A stretch of 40,694 bases of DNA from Syntrophaceae bacterium (GTDB lineage: Bacteria; Desulfobacterota; Syntrophia; Syntrophales; UBA2185): the NCBI GenBank assembly GCA_003142635.1, contig PLMX01000219.1, positions 1 to 40,694 on the forward strand, written 5' to 3'. How positions within the stretch are numbered: the stretch's first letter is position 1; each line of letters opens with the position of its first letter. The translations under genes and the position numbers were made by a program. The notes under the pieces were generated by a model that saw nothing but the letters and a program-made list of their open reading frames with translations, searched no databases and had not been told where the DNA came from. Positions 8,660 to 17,207 of this stretch are shown here, one piece after another.

Positions 8660-9066
8660 AGCAATTCTCCTTTCGTTAAATATGATACACCTGTAAAGAG
8701 TTCGTTTTCACACCTGCCTGCGTGTGCGGACTGCAACGGGGCAGGTGTCCTGTATAATTGGCCATGTAGAGCCAGAATTTAATTTTTTAAGACTCCGATA
8801 TGGCAGAAAAATTACATTTTCTTCTGCGTTCGCAAGAATTAGGATTTGACACAGCCTGCGAGATGATATAGTTTTCTTCCAGATGATCTGAGGTTTCATA
8901 AATTTCAAGGGACGATCATGAAGTTTGACGACAGAGGAGATTTTGTGATTCTTCCCCTCAATTAAGGCGGACCGGAGGATATTATCCGGGTTCGCTACTG
9001 CTGCCGACCGCGTTCTCACCCTGCGATAAGCAAGGCATAATAGAAGCAAAATATTACAGAAACGGC

Positions 9067-9095
9067 TTGACAATTTGCCGCGTATATACTATCAA
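9067..9095 (+). promoter_or_regulatory. Sigma70-like promoter for the plus-strand operon
   Basis: A consensus -35 box TTGACA (9067-9072) is followed after 17 bp by TATCAA (9090-9095), four of six matches to the -10 consensus. Transcription would start near 9102, at the left edge of the palindrome at 9103-9127. The downstream gene is the acyl-CoA dehydrogenase at 9427, leaving a 5' leader of about 325 nt. Confidence 0.5.
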
Positions 9096-9102
9096 GAAAC
9101 GC

Positions 9103-9127
9103 ACGGTAAGTAAATGTTACTTACCGT
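9103..9127. promoter_or_regulatory. Perfect palindromic operator (11-bp arms, 3-bp spacer)
   Basis: The left arm ACGGTAAGTAA (9103-9113), spacer ATG and right arm TTACTTACCGT (9117-9127) form a perfect inverted repeat. It lies exactly over the expected start of transcription from the promoter at 9067-9095. The size and symmetry fit a dimeric repressor such as a TetR-family acyl-CoA-responsive regulator. Binding there would block the plus-strand operon. No regulator gene is in this window, and no second copy of the motif was seen. Confidence 0.65.
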
Positions 9128-9426
9128 CTGATTCTTAAGTATCTCGTCTCGATACGGGATGATTGCTCGTTAACAACCCTTAACACATCGCCTGAGATCT
9201 ATACTTCAGTTTGTTTTGAAAGTCAAACCGTGGCGTCTAATTATCAGAAATTTCCGAATAAGAATTCCCGTTCTGTTCATTATGGCCATAAATTATTGGT
9301 GAATATCAAAGTGTTGGACCGGCACAGGCGCATCGGTGCGCGGCTTGCTGTCGCTAATATGTGAAATGGCTGAAGATAATTTCATTGCCGATATCTAATC
9401 TTTAATCGAAAAAGGAGAGGATGAGA

Positions 9427-10587
9427 ATGGATTTCAATCTGAGTGATGAACATCGGATGTTGAGAGACAGCATTGCCAATTTTGCGGAGAAGGAATTGAA
9501 ACCCATTGCCGAAGAGATCGACCGTGAAGACCACTGGCCGGAAGGGCTCTGGCAGAAACTAGCCGATTTGGGAATCATGGGAATTACCGTAGACCCTCTC
9601 TATGGAGGGGCGGGCGCTGATATTCTGTCGGCCGCTTTGGTCTGTGAAGAACTGGCGAAGGCATCCGCAGCGGTAGCGCTGTCCTGGGGGGCGCATGCGA
9701 ACCTGTGCTGCAATAACCTCAACAGTCATGCCAGCGACGCGCAAAAGAGAAAGTACCTGCCTCCCCTTTGTACGGGCCAGCACATCGGCGCTCTCGGACT
9801 GACGGAGCCCAATGCCGGCTCCGACGCGGTGAATATTCAGACGACGGCGAAACGAAATGGGGATCATTACGTAGTGAACGGAACCAAGATGTTCATCACC
9901 AACGGACCCATCGCTGACACCATCGTGCTCTATACGAAGACGGATAAAGGGTCCGGCGCCAAGGGGATTACCGCATTTATCCTCGATACGAAATTTCCCG
10001 GATTTTCCGTCTCCAAGAAATTGAACAAAGTCGGCAATCGGGGATCGGCGACGGGCGAGCTGATACTTCAGGACTGCATGATCCCTGCGGAAAATATCAT
10101 CGGCCAGGAGAACAAGGGCATCGCGGTGATGATGGGGGGATTGGATGTAGAGCGGGCATTTTTCGGGACCTACGCACTGGGTATCGCTGAGGCCGCCTTC
10201 GCCGAATCGATTAAGTATGCGAAGGAGAGGGTGCAGTTCGGAAAACCGATCGCGTCGTTCCAGATGATACAGCAGAAGCTCGCGGACATGTATACGGGGA
10301 TCGAGGCCGCGCGCCTGCTCTGCTATAAGGCGGCGATTCTCGCCGATGCGGCGAAGAAGGGCGGAAAGGGAACGGAAGTCCATCAGATTTCCGCCGCCGC
10401 CATCCTGTATACGGCTGAGATGGCCTGCAGGGTCTGTGAAGAGGCCGTTCAGATTCACGGAGGATACGGGTATTGCCTCGAGTATCCGGTGCAGCGGTTC
10501 TGGCGTGATGCAAAGCTCGGGACCATCGGGGCGGGCACATCCGAGATCAGAAGACTGATCGTGGCGCGGGAAATTCTGGGCATGTGA
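9427..10587 (+). CDS. Isovaleryl-CoA dehydrogenase-type acyl-CoA dehydrogenase
   Basis: This is a 386-residue acyl-CoA dehydrogenase. It has LGLTEPNAGSD (FAD/substrate loop), the middle-domain motif YVVNGTKMFITNG, and the C-terminal signature IGAGTSEIRRLIVAREI. That signature carries no glutamate at the medium-chain catalytic position. The glutamate in GLDVERAFF matches Glu254 of human isovaleryl-CoA dehydrogenase, so a branched or otherwise unusual short acyl-CoA is a reasonable substrate guess. An in-frame ATG at 9421 is too close to the GGAGAGG at 9414-9420, while the ATG at 9427 has a normal 6-base gap, so 9427 is preferred. It opens the plus-strand operon behind the palindromic operator. 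Confidence 0.93.
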   Translation: MDFNLSDEHRMLRDSIANFAEKELKPIAEEIDREDHWPEGLWQKLADLGIMGITVDPLYGGAGADILSAALVCEELAKASAAVALSWGAHANLCCNNLNSHASDAQKRKYLPPLCTGQHIGALGLTEPNAGSDAVNIQTTAKRNGDHYVVNGTKMFITNGPIADTIVLYTKTDKGSGAKGITAFILDTKFPGFSVSKKLNKVGNRGSATGELILQDCMIPAENIIGQENKGIAVMMGGLDVERAFFGTYALGIAEAAFAESIKYAKERVQFGKPIASFQMIQQKLADMYTGIEAARLLCYKAAILADAAKKGGKGTEVHQISAAAILYTAEMACRVCEEAVQIHGGYGYCLEYPVQRFWRDAKLGTIGAGTSEIRRLIVAREILGM

Positions 10588-10635
10588 GGCCGGCCGTTTA
10601 TAATAGTTTCAAGGAGGGAACAGGGAGGTGCGTCC

Positions 10636-11088
10636 GTGGAGAAAAATTATTTTGAGGACTACACAGTAGGTGAGGAATTTGTATCACCGGGAAGGACGAT
10701 CACAGAAACGGACATCGTCTTGTTTTCGGCCTTCACCGGGGACTGGCATCCCCTGCACACCGATGTGGAATACGCTGCAAAGACGCCCTTCAAGGGGAGG
10801 ATCGCCCACGGCATGCTGGGGCTCGTCGTCGGTATGGCCTTGCCGTTCCGCCTGGGGCCTCATGTAGTTCTCCCCAAGAGCTTTATCGCATTTTACGGCA
10901 TGGAGAACGTACGGTTTACGGGCCCTGTGAAGATCGGGGATACCATTCGTTGCGAGGTGAAGATAAAGAGTCTCACGGCGAAAGATGCAAAGCGGGGGAT
11001 CGTCGAGGCGGAGAACATAATCAAGAATCAACGCAACGAGGATGTTATTGTTTATATGACTAAGATCCTTGTTGGAAGGAAATCATAA
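10636..11088 (+). CDS. MaoC-family (R)-specific enoyl-CoA hydratase-like protein
   Basis: This is a 150-residue single hot-dog protein of the MaoC dehydratase family, which hydrates trans-2-enoyl-CoA to (R)-3-hydroxyacyl-CoA or catalyses the reverse. The hydratase-2 motif reads FTGDWHPLH, with the likely catalytic pair Asp36 and His41. The usual Asn of GDxNPxH is His, a common variant in mesaconyl/methylmalyl-type members. GRIAHGML follows as expected. Translation starts at GTG 10636, seven bases after GGAGGT. The gene is 48 bp downstream of the acyl-CoA dehydrogenase and 24 bp upstream of the thiolase-like gene, so the operon supplies oxidation and hydration steps in order. The substrate is not identifiable from sequence. 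Confidence 0.9.
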   Translation: MEKNYFEDYTVGEEFVSPGRTITETDIVLFSAFTGDWHPLHTDVEYAAKTPFKGRIAHGMLGLVVGMALPFRLGPHVVLPKSFIAFYGMENVRFTGPVKIGDTIRCEVKIKSLTAKDAKRGIVEAENIIKNQRNEDVIVYMTKILVGRKS

Positions 11089-11112
11089 AATAGAGAGAAA
11101 GGATATGAAGGT

Positions 11113-12255
11113 ATGGCGAAACAAGTTGCTATTGTAGCGGTTGCGCAGAATGCCGGAGCCGAATCGAAAGACAACTTCTATGACCAGGCCTACGCCGTCA
11201 CGAAGGAGGTCTTGGATAAGGCGGGAATGACGAGGGACGATATCGGCACTGTCATCAGTGCGTCGTCCGACGTCTTTCACGGCGGCATCTCCTGCGCCAA
11301 TTCTTACTATTGGGAAACAACGGGCGCCTTCCTGAAGAACGCCTCACGTCAGGATGGAGAATCCCTTTTCGCCCTGTTTTACGGCGCGATGCGGATCATG
11401 ACCGGGCATTATGATACGGCCCTAGTCATCGGCCTGTGCAAGGGATCTGAAAACCCTCCCAACGATACATGCACGCTCATGTATGCCGATCCCTTTTATC
11501 AAAGAGGTGTCGGATTGACGGAGACGATGGCGGCGGCCTTGCAGATGAGGCTATACATGGAACGATACGGCATCACGGAAGAGCAGTGCGCCAAGGTGGC
11601 AGTGAAGAATCTCGGAAACGGCCTCCGAAACCCATACGCGCATAAAAAAGGGCGCTACACAGTCGATGACATTCTCGGGTCGGAAAGGCTGATCGATCCT
11701 TTGACTGCCCTCCAGGTAGCGCCGAAATCTGAAGGAATGGTAGCGCTCATTCTCGCCTCGGCGAAAAAGGCGAAAGAAATAGCCGACAAACCCGTATGGA
11801 TCAATGGTTTCGGAAGCTCTCTCGATAATTATTATGTCGGTGACCGCGACCTATTGAACGGTCAATTGAAGAATGCAGCAGACAGGGCCTACAAGATGGC
11901 CGGGATTACCGATCCGGAGAAAAAGATCGACGTGGCGGAAATCACGGAGCCTTACGCCTTCCAGGAACTGATGTGGTACGAAGGGTTGGGATTTTGCAAA
12001 GAAGGAGAGGGCGGTCGTCTAATGGACAGCGGCTTCACCGAGATGAATGGACGGATACCAGTCAATCCCTCCGGCGGCGTCCTGGCCAACAATCCCTACG
12101 TGTCGAGAGGACTCCAGCGCGTCGTGGAGGCTGTTCTACAAATCAGAGGCGAGGCCGGAGAGAAGCAGGTTCCCAAGACTGTAAAGACGGCCTTAGCGCA
12201 CGGTACTCATGGCTATGCCGGCCAGTGTCACGCCGTGGCCATTTTGGGCAGATAG
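11113..12255 (+). CDS. Thiolase-like protein lacking the nucleophilic cysteine
   Basis: This is a 380-residue protein of the SCP-x/lipid-transfer thiolase group. The overall thiolase fold features are present, for example NPSGGVLANNP and a C-terminal AHGTHG. However, the segment that carries the acyl-accepting Cys in thiolases reads NASRQDGESLF, with no cysteine; Gln or Ser falls nearest when aligned to the next gene. The His of the usual GHP motif is Asn (NNP). It is therefore probably a non-catalytic or differently acting subunit. It is followed 12 bp later by a second thiolase-like gene with the Cys and then by a DUF35 protein. That order suggests a hetero-oligomer comparable with BbsAB or the archaeal thiolase-DUF35 complexes. 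Confidence 0.85.
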   Translation: MAKQVAIVAVAQNAGAESKDNFYDQAYAVTKEVLDKAGMTRDDIGTVISASSDVFHGGISCANSYYWETTGAFLKNASRQDGESLFALFYGAMRIMTGHYDTALVIGLCKGSENPPNDTCTLMYADPFYQRGVGLTETMAAALQMRLYMERYGITEEQCAKVAVKNLGNGLRNPYAHKKGRYTVDDILGSERLIDPLTALQVAPKSEGMVALILASAKKAKEIADKPVWINGFGSSLDNYYVGDRDLLNGQLKNAADRAYKMAGITDPEKKIDVAEITEPYAFQELMWYEGLGFCKEGEGGRLMDSGFTEMNGRIPVNPSGGVLANNPYVSRGLQRVVEAVLQIRGEAGEKQVPKTVKTALAHGTHGYAGQCHAVAILGR

Positions 12256-12267
12256 GGGGTGGAGCAT

Positions 12268-13434
12268 ATGGGACGACCAGTAGCCATAATAGGTGTAGGA
12301 CAGACGAAACACGGAAGAAGAATGGATGTCAGTTATCCGGATCTCGTGAGAGAAGCCGTCGTGGCTGTGTTTAATGAAACGGGACTGACGCCAAATGATA
12401 TAGACGGAGTTGTATCCGGCACCATGCCTTCCATGATGGAGGGGATTGCGCTGACCCATTTCTATTTTGCCGATGCGATGCAGGCTGCAGGAAAGCCGAT
12501 CATGAAGACAGAGACCTGCGGATCGACAGGCGTCTCCATTGCCCATACGGCCTATTACTGGGTCGCATCGGGCATGGCCGACCTTGTTCTGGCCGTGGGT
12601 CATGAAAAAATGAACGAGGGAAACAGCCAGGCAACCATGACGACGGTGGCCGAGCCATTCTATCAGAGGTATTTTATATCGGGCGCGCCAGGCGTCTTTT
12701 CCATGCAGTCTCAGATGTGGATGGACCGCTATAATATACCGGAAGAGAAAATACGAGACGCCGCCGCCTTCATATCCGTTACGCATCATGACGACGCCTT
12801 TGACAATCCTTATGCCCACATCAAGATGAAGGTCACCATGGACGAGGTGAAGAATGCGCGGATCATTACCTATCCGGTTCGCCTCCTCGATGTATGTCCG
12901 AACTCGGACGGCGCCTGCGCGGTCATCTTTGCTTCCAAGGATATGGTGAAGAAACTCGGGCGAAAACCGGCATGGGTCAAGGGCGTCGGCTACCGGGGTG
13001 AAGAGTATTTCTTCGGCGACAGTGATAAGGTGGTCTGGGAAAGCGCAATCCAGGCGGCAAAGCAGGCTTACGATCAGGCAGGAATAAAGGACCCACGTAA
13101 GGAACTGGATGTGGCAGAGGTCTACAATCCATTCACCTTCCAGGAGATGCTCTTTTACGAATGCTTCGGGTTTTGCGAACCGGGAGAATCCCCGGACATG
13201 GTCTTGAAAGGGACCTTTACGAGAAAAGGGGAACTCCCCTGCGATCCTTCCGGCGGTACCTTGTGCACGAACCCCATTGGGGCGACGGGTCTCATCCGGG
13301 TTGCCGAGGCGGCCCTGCAGGTGATGGGCAAGGCCGGCGATCATCAGGTACCCAAGGCGAAATTGGCGCTCTCCCATGCGATGGGCGGCGTGGATCAATT
13401 CAACGGCATTATGATTCTCGGATCAAAGCTATAG
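12268..13434 (+). CDS. Thiolase-like protein, likely catalytic subunit
   Basis: This is a 388-residue SCP-x-type thiolase. The nucleophile region KTETCGSTGVS keeps the cysteine that accepts the acyl group. Later landmarks are CDPSGGTLCTNPIGATG, where the classical GHP reads TNP, and SHAMGG near the C-terminus in place of the CxGGG motif. It should claisen-cleave a beta-ketoacyl-CoA with CoA, or run the reverse, probably together with the preceding Cys-less paralogue and the following DUF35 protein. A GTG at 12259 is in frame, but the ATG at 12268, placed after GGGGGTGGAG, is the better start. The closest characterised analogue by gene layout is BbsAB of anaerobic toluene degradation. The true substrate is unknown. 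Confidence 0.88.
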   Translation: MGRPVAIIGVGQTKHGRRMDVSYPDLVREAVVAVFNETGLTPNDIDGVVSGTMPSMMEGIALTHFYFADAMQAAGKPIMKTETCGSTGVSIAHTAYYWVASGMADLVLAVGHEKMNEGNSQATMTTVAEPFYQRYFISGAPGVFSMQSQMWMDRYNIPEEKIRDAAAFISVTHHDDAFDNPYAHIKMKVTMDEVKNARIITYPVRLLDVCPNSDGACAVIFASKDMVKKLGRKPAWVKGVGYRGEEYFFGDSDKVVWESAIQAAKQAYDQAGIKDPRKELDVAEVYNPFTFQEMLFYECFGFCEPGESPDMVLKGTFTRKGELPCDPSGGTLCTNPIGATGLIRVAEAALQVMGKAGDHQVPKAKLALSHAMGGVDQFNGIMILGSKL

Positions 13435-13451
13435 GAAATATGGAGGAAGAT

Positions 13452-13916
13452 ATGGAAGCGAAAGAATACAAAACAATCAAAACAGAAATCCGTTTGCCAT
13501 ATGAGCTCGCGTACGGCGCCACGTGGACACGCTTTTTCGAAGGTCTCAAGAATAAAACGATCTTTGGAACGAAATGCACGAAGTGTGGACGTATCCTCGT
13601 TCCGGCGCGCAGTTTTTGCCCGCGCTGCTTTGTCGATACGGATGAGTGGGTGGAGGTATCCCAGGTAGGCACTTTGATTGCCTGGTGTTACACGAATTAT
13701 AAATACTTCGGGATGCCTACGGAGCCTCCCTTTATCGGGTCGCTCATCAGGCTGAACGGAACGGACGTAAATTTTCTCCATCTCATGGGAGGTTTCGATC
13801 TCAACAATTTCGATGAGGTGAAGAAAATAATAAAGAGCGGGATGAAGGTGGAGGCGGTCTGGAGCGACGACAGAAAAGGACACATCATGGATATCAAGTA
13901 CTTCAGGCCTCTGTAG
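13452..13916 (+). CDS. DUF35 Zn-ribbon/OB-fold acyl-CoA-binding partner of thiolase
   Basis: This is a 154-residue protein with an N-terminal rubredoxin-like zinc ribbon (C-x2-C-x10-C-x2-C in CTKCGRILVPARSFCPRC) and a C-terminal OB fold. Such proteins bind the CoA part of the substrate and bridge or complete thiolase and HMG-CoA synthase active sites in archaeal complexes; BbsA is the toluene-pathway example. It directly follows the two thiolase-like genes, which supports a three-component complex. The ATG at 13452 is chosen because GGAGGAAG sits just before it; an in-frame ATG at 13440 has a weaker site. A longer open frame extends back inside the preceding gene but is not coding. Confidence 0.9.
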   Translation: MEAKEYKTIKTEIRLPYELAYGATWTRFFEGLKNKTIFGTKCTKCGRILVPARSFCPRCFVDTDEWVEVSQVGTLIAWCYTNYKYFGMPTEPPFIGSLIRLNGTDVNFLHLMGGFDLNNFDEVKKIIKSGMKVEAVWSDDRKGHIMDIKYFRPL

Positions 13917-14076
13917 TGAAGACGGTCTTTTGTCCTTTTTTAGGCAACAACATGTAGATGCATGAAGAAAAATCGTAAGAAAGGTAGTGATTGTGCAAAG
14001 GTCGGTCAGAGACGGCAGAAGAGGATAAGAGAAAACCTTACGGAAATGGAATCATAGAGAAAAAAGGGGGAATACT
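13917..14076. other. Intergenic spacer with possible weak terminator
   Basis: The 160-bp gap between the DUF35 gene and the CoA-transferase gene starts with short complementary GAC/GTC sequences and TCCTTTTTTAGG at about 13930-13942. That could be a weak terminator or pause site. It ends with GGGGGA just before the ATG at 14077. No promoter is clear, so the CoA-transferase may or may not share the upstream transcript. Confidence 0.3.
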
Positions 14077-15408
14077 ATGAGTTGGCAAGACTATTATAAG
14101 GGTCACGTAATGTCGGCGCAGGATGCCGCGAAGATCCTTCAGTCGGGAGATTGTTTCTGGTTCCCGCTGCTGATGGGACAGCCGTCCATGCTCATTCCGG
14201 ACGCCATTGCAGACAGAAAAGATGAACTCAAAGATGTGGAGTGGATCACATGCCTGACCCTGAGACCATATAAACTTTTTAAACCGGAATACAGGGATAC
14301 ATTCACATTTCTCAGCGGATTTTACAGCACCCCGCATATGCAGCAGATGGCCGCCTCGGAATGGGCGAACTTTATTCCATACCAGAGTTCCGATGCCGGG
14401 CGAAAATACGAGCACAGAAAACGCATCTACAAACGACGGACCGGCATCGTCACCCAGGTCACCCCACCGGATGAACACGGATACGTCAATCTTGGCCTGG
14501 ACACCTTCTATACAGAAGCTGTTATGGACCAGAGCGAGTGGATAATTGCCGAAGTAAATCCGAATATGCCGAGAACTTACGGCCAGACGAACTTCCACGT
14601 CTCAAGGTTCACCGCTTTTGTCGAAAACCCCAACCCCATTATCGCCGTTCCTACGCCTCCGGCGACCGACCTCGAGATTAAGATGGCCGAAAACGTGGTG
14701 GCTCTCCTGAAGGATAGGGACTGCATCCAGGTGGGCATCGGCGCAGTTCCGGCCATGATCAGCAAGCTTCTTGAGAATTCGGGCCTCAAAGACCTGGGCA
14801 TCCATACGGAGATGATGCCGGCCGGGACCCACAAGCTTGTTGAGAAGGGCGTTGTCACCTGCAAGTACAAGAAGGTCAATCCCGGCAAGATCGTTCTGGC
14901 CTTTACCCTCGGCGATAAGGAACTCTATGACTGGATAGGGAACAACCCCATGTGCGAGTTCCGTCCGACCTCCTATGCCAATTACATCCCCGTGATCGCA
15001 CAGGAGGATAACATCGTGGCCATCAACGGGTCCATCGAGGTGGATCTCACCGGTCAGGTCGTCTCGGAGTCCGTCGGCAATATCATTAGATCGGGGACCG
15101 GCGGCCAGCTCGACTTCGTCATCGGCGCCTTCTGGTCCAAGGGCGGCCGTGCGATCAATCTGGTGCCCGCCACAACGATGAACGACACCGTATCACGCAT
15201 CGTCCCCTACATTGCACAGGGGGCGCGCGTGACGGTGCCGAGACATTACACAGGCTATGTGGTCACGGAATACGGCGCCGCGGATCTGTACGGAAGGTCA
15301 GAGCCGGAACGGGCCGTGGAGCTGATCAAGATCGCCCACCCGAAATTCCGGGAAGAGCTGGAAAAGGCGGGCCGCGAGCGGGGATTGATAAAGAAAAAGA
15401 TTTTTTAG
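14077..15408 (+). CDS. Acetyl-CoA hydrolase / 4-hydroxybutyrate CoA-transferase family protein
   Basis: This is a 443-residue member of the 4-hydroxybutyrate/butyrate:acetyl-CoA CoA-transferase and acetyl-CoA hydrolase family. Family landmarks are QVGIGAVP (a CoA-binding Gly-rich loop), GIHTEMM with Glu245 (aligned by position with catalytic Glu238 of clostridial AbfT), NGSIEVDLTGQV, and GTGGQLDFVIGA near the C-terminus. It would move CoA between acetyl-CoA and a carboxylic acid, activating the substrate or recycling the acetoacetate or acid made by BKACE. GGGGGA precedes the ATG. It is closed by a strong terminator at 15429-15454. Whether it acts as a transferase or hydrolase cannot be settled here; the length and motifs favour the transferase. 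Confidence 0.88.
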   Translation: MSWQDYYKGHVMSAQDAAKILQSGDCFWFPLLMGQPSMLIPDAIADRKDELKDVEWITCLTLRPYKLFKPEYRDTFTFLSGFYSTPHMQQMAASEWANFIPYQSSDAGRKYEHRKRIYKRRTGIVTQVTPPDEHGYVNLGLDTFYTEAVMDQSEWIIAEVNPNMPRTYGQTNFHVSRFTAFVENPNPIIAVPTPPATDLEIKMAENVVALLKDRDCIQVGIGAVPAMISKLLENSGLKDLGIHTEMMPAGTHKLVEKGVVTCKYKKVNPGKIVLAFTLGDKELYDWIGNNPMCEFRPTSYANYIPVIAQEDNIVAINGSIEVDLTGQVVSESVGNIIRSGTGGQLDFVIGAFWSKGGRAINLVPATTMNDTVSRIVPYIAQGARVTVPRHYTGYVVTEYGAADLYGRSEPERAVELIKIAHPKFREELEKAGRERGLIKKKIF

Positions 15409-15428
15409 TTTTTAAAAAAGGGAAAAAG

Positions 15429-15462
15429 AGAGGCATCCAACCGCGGATGCCTCTTGCCATTT
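15429..15462 (+). terminator. Rho-independent terminator after the CoA-transferase
   Basis: A perfect 10-bp stem (AGAGGCATCC 15429-15438, loop AACCGC, GGATGCCTCT 15445-15454) is followed by TTGCCATTTT. It lies 20 bp after the CoA-transferase stop codon. It should end the plus-strand operon, or partly attenuate read-through into the acyl-CoA dehydrogenase gene at 15503. Confidence 0.8.
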
Positions 15463-15502
15463 TATCTTCAACTCATGGAGTCCAGGGGCGGAGGGAGGAT
15501 AT

Positions 15503-16654
15503 ATGCATCTGGAATTTACGGAAGAACAAAAAATGCTTCGCGCGAGCGTTAAGACGTTCGCGGAAAAAGAAGTGGCGCCCCTCGCTTATGAAATAGATCG
15601 GGATGAAAGATTCCCCACCGAAAGCTTCAAGAGACTGGCGGAGATGGGTTTGTTGGGCGTTACCGTTCCCGCCGAATATGGCGGCGCAGGAGCCGGCTAT
15701 ACGGAGATGTGCATTATCGGCGAAGAGCTCGGTGTGGTATGCTGCTCCACTTCCGCGACCTGGGGGGCTCACTCGGATTTGTGCGTCGATAATATCCGCC
15801 GTAACGCCAACGAAGCCCAGAAGAAAAAATATCTGCCGCCCCTGTGTGAGGGAAGCAGGATTGGCGGTCTCGCCATGACGGAGCCGTCTTCCGGATCCGA
15901 TGTCCTCTCCATGAAGTTGCGGGCGGAGAGAAAAGGCGATTCTTTCATCTTGAATGGATCGAAGATTTTCATCAGCAACGGTCCGGTGGGAGATGTCTTT
16001 GTCATTTACGCAAAAACAGCTCCGGAGAAGGGGGCGCATGGCGTCTCAGCATTTATTGTAGAGAAGGAATTTCCGGGTTTTTCGCGGGGGAAGAAATTTG
16101 AGAAGATGGGATGGCGCGGTTCGCCGACGGGTGAGCTAGTTTTCGAAGATTGCCGCGTCCCGGCGGAAAATTTGTTGGGAGAGGAGAATAAAGGTGTTGA
16201 CGTTCTCATGAGTGGACTCAACACGGAAAGGATCCTCCTTGGCGCCCTGTCCCTGGGTATCTCCCGTGGGGCTTTCGAATGCGCCCTCAAGTATGCGAAG
16301 GAGAGGGTCCAGTTTGGAAAACCCATCGCCGCCTTTCAGCTGATCCAGGGCAAACTTGCCGATATGTCGATGGAAATTGAACTCTCCAGGCTGATTACAT
16401 ACCAGGGCGCCGCGATGGCGGATCGGGGTCTCCAGCGTGAGCTGAACCTGGTTGCGGCTTATGCGAAACTCTTTACGTCTGAAGTTGCCATGAGGGTCAC
16501 GACGGAGGCGGTGCAGATTTTAGGCGGCTACGGGTATATGAAGGAATTTCCTGTGGAGCGGATGATGCGGGATGCTAAATTGCAGACCATCGGCGGAGGG
16601 ACGTCGGAGATTCAACGGCTCATCATAGCGAGAGAGATATTGAGTTCAAAGTAG
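15503..16654 (+). CDS. Acyl-CoA dehydrogenase, isovaleryl-CoA dehydrogenase-type
   Basis: This 383-residue acyl-CoA dehydrogenase is clearly related to the one at 9427. It has LAMTEPSSGSD, FILNGSKIFISNG, the C-terminal IGGGTSEIQRLIIAREI, and a glutamate in GLNTERILL at the isovaleryl-CoA-dehydrogenase catalytic position. Again there is no glutamate in the medium-chain ExGT position. It is preceded by GGAGGGAGG close to the ATG and by a terminator 48 bp upstream. It may therefore have its own promoter, although none is obvious in that short gap. It is followed 11 bp later by the Cys-rich small protein. Having two similar copies in one locus suggests oxidation of two successive intermediates or of two substrates. 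Confidence 0.93.
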   Translation: MHLEFTEEQKMLRASVKTFAEKEVAPLAYEIDRDERFPTESFKRLAEMGLLGVTVPAEYGGAGAGYTEMCIIGEELGVVCCSTSATWGAHSDLCVDNIRRNANEAQKKKYLPPLCEGSRIGGLAMTEPSSGSDVLSMKLRAERKGDSFILNGSKIFISNGPVGDVFVIYAKTAPEKGAHGVSAFIVEKEFPGFSRGKKFEKMGWRGSPTGELVFEDCRVPAENLLGEENKGVDVLMSGLNTERILLGALSLGISRGAFECALKYAKERVQFGKPIAAFQLIQGKLADMSMEIELSRLITYQGAAMADRGLQRELNLVAAYAKLFTSEVAMRVTTEAVQILGGYGYMKEFPVERMMRDAKLQTIGGGTSEIQRLIIAREILSSK

Positions 16655-16665
16655 ACGGGAAGGCC

Positions 16666-17151
16666 ATGGCTAAGATTCTTGCGTTCCGAAGACCGGAAGA
16701 GAATTGTACAAACTGCTGGTATCACAGACCCCATCGCAGTAATCATAAAGATCAAGCCGTCTCTCCTGTCGGATATTGCCGGCATCCTGATCGTGCGAAG
16801 AATTCCGATCCCGCGCATCCCGCGAGAAAAGAGCTGCTTCTGCCATGCGACCCCGGCAACTGGTGTTCCAAATACGTCAATGCGGATTCATCCGCGATGA
16901 AAAAATTGCAGTTCGTGTCGGGGATAAAGTTCGTCCTCATGTGCACGCAGCAGCGCCTGAAAAGCCATGCTGAGCCATTAGAGAAGGCGGAAGAGTATAG
17001 AGAGCTGGTGGACCAATTCTACATGGAATACAAGAAGCTCATGACAATCAATCAGTACAAAGCCGCAAAAAGAGACCAGAAACATCTTATTGCCTTGATT
17101 GAAGAGGCTCTCGAATATTATAAAAAAGAGACCAAGAACCGAAAGCCTTAA
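16666..17151 (+). CDS. Cys-rich small protein of unknown function
   Basis: This is a 161-residue protein with two parts. The N-terminal 70 residues carry Cys14, Cys17, Cys38, Cys61 and Cys67 in the pattern CTNCWYH ... GYCRHP ... NWCSKY. That layout is seen in small zinc- or Fe-S-binding modules, including high-potential-like small subunits of some glycyl radical enzymes; the likeness is loose. The C-terminal part (about 95-160) is charged and probably helical, with a Glu/Lys-rich tail. The start ATG lies 11 bp after the acyl-CoA dehydrogenase stop, so the two are very likely co-transcribed. It may be an accessory or electron-transfer protein. No named family is recognised. Confidence 0.7.
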   Translation: MAKILAFRRPEENCTNCWYHRPHRSNHKDQAVSPVGYCRHPDRAKNSDPAHPARKELLLPCDPGNWCSKYVNADSSAMKKLQFVSGIKFVLMCTQQRLKSHAEPLEKAEEYRELVDQFYMEYKKLMTINQYKAAKRDQKHLIALIEEALEYYKKETKNRKP

Positions 17152-17207
17152 AAAGCATTGCCGTCAAAGCAGCCAAGATGCGCACTCCATAGCGCGGTCA
17201 TTTCCCC

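Larger units (their letters stand above)
8660..9426. other. Divergent control region between two catabolic operons
   Basis: This stretch of about 760 bp separates the two divergent operons and holds no credible gene. A 121-codon minus ORF at 8708-9073 lacks a ribosome binding site and family features. It contains a hairpin with arms ACACCTGCC and GGCAGGTGT (about 8710-8748) and, further right, a promoter with an overlapping palindrome (9067-9127, listed separately). The leader from that promoter to the first plus-strand gene is about 325 nt and is AT-rich, with no structure I recognise as a riboswitch. Confidence 0.5.

Noticed and set aside
8846-8872. TTGACA followed by TATAGT as a promoter on the plus strand
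   Set aside because: The spacer is only 15 bp, and it is far from the plus-strand gene; the promoter at 9067-9095 fits better.
8708-9073. A 121-codon minus-strand ORF in the divergent control region
   Set aside because: No ribosome binding site, low-complexity basic translation, and it overlaps the promoter; treated as chance.
12193-13398. A 401-codon open frame on the minus strand opposite the second thiolase-like gene
   Set aside because: It lies entirely antisense to a well-supported gene, has no ribosome binding site and no recognisable domain; high-GC third positions keep the opposite frame open.
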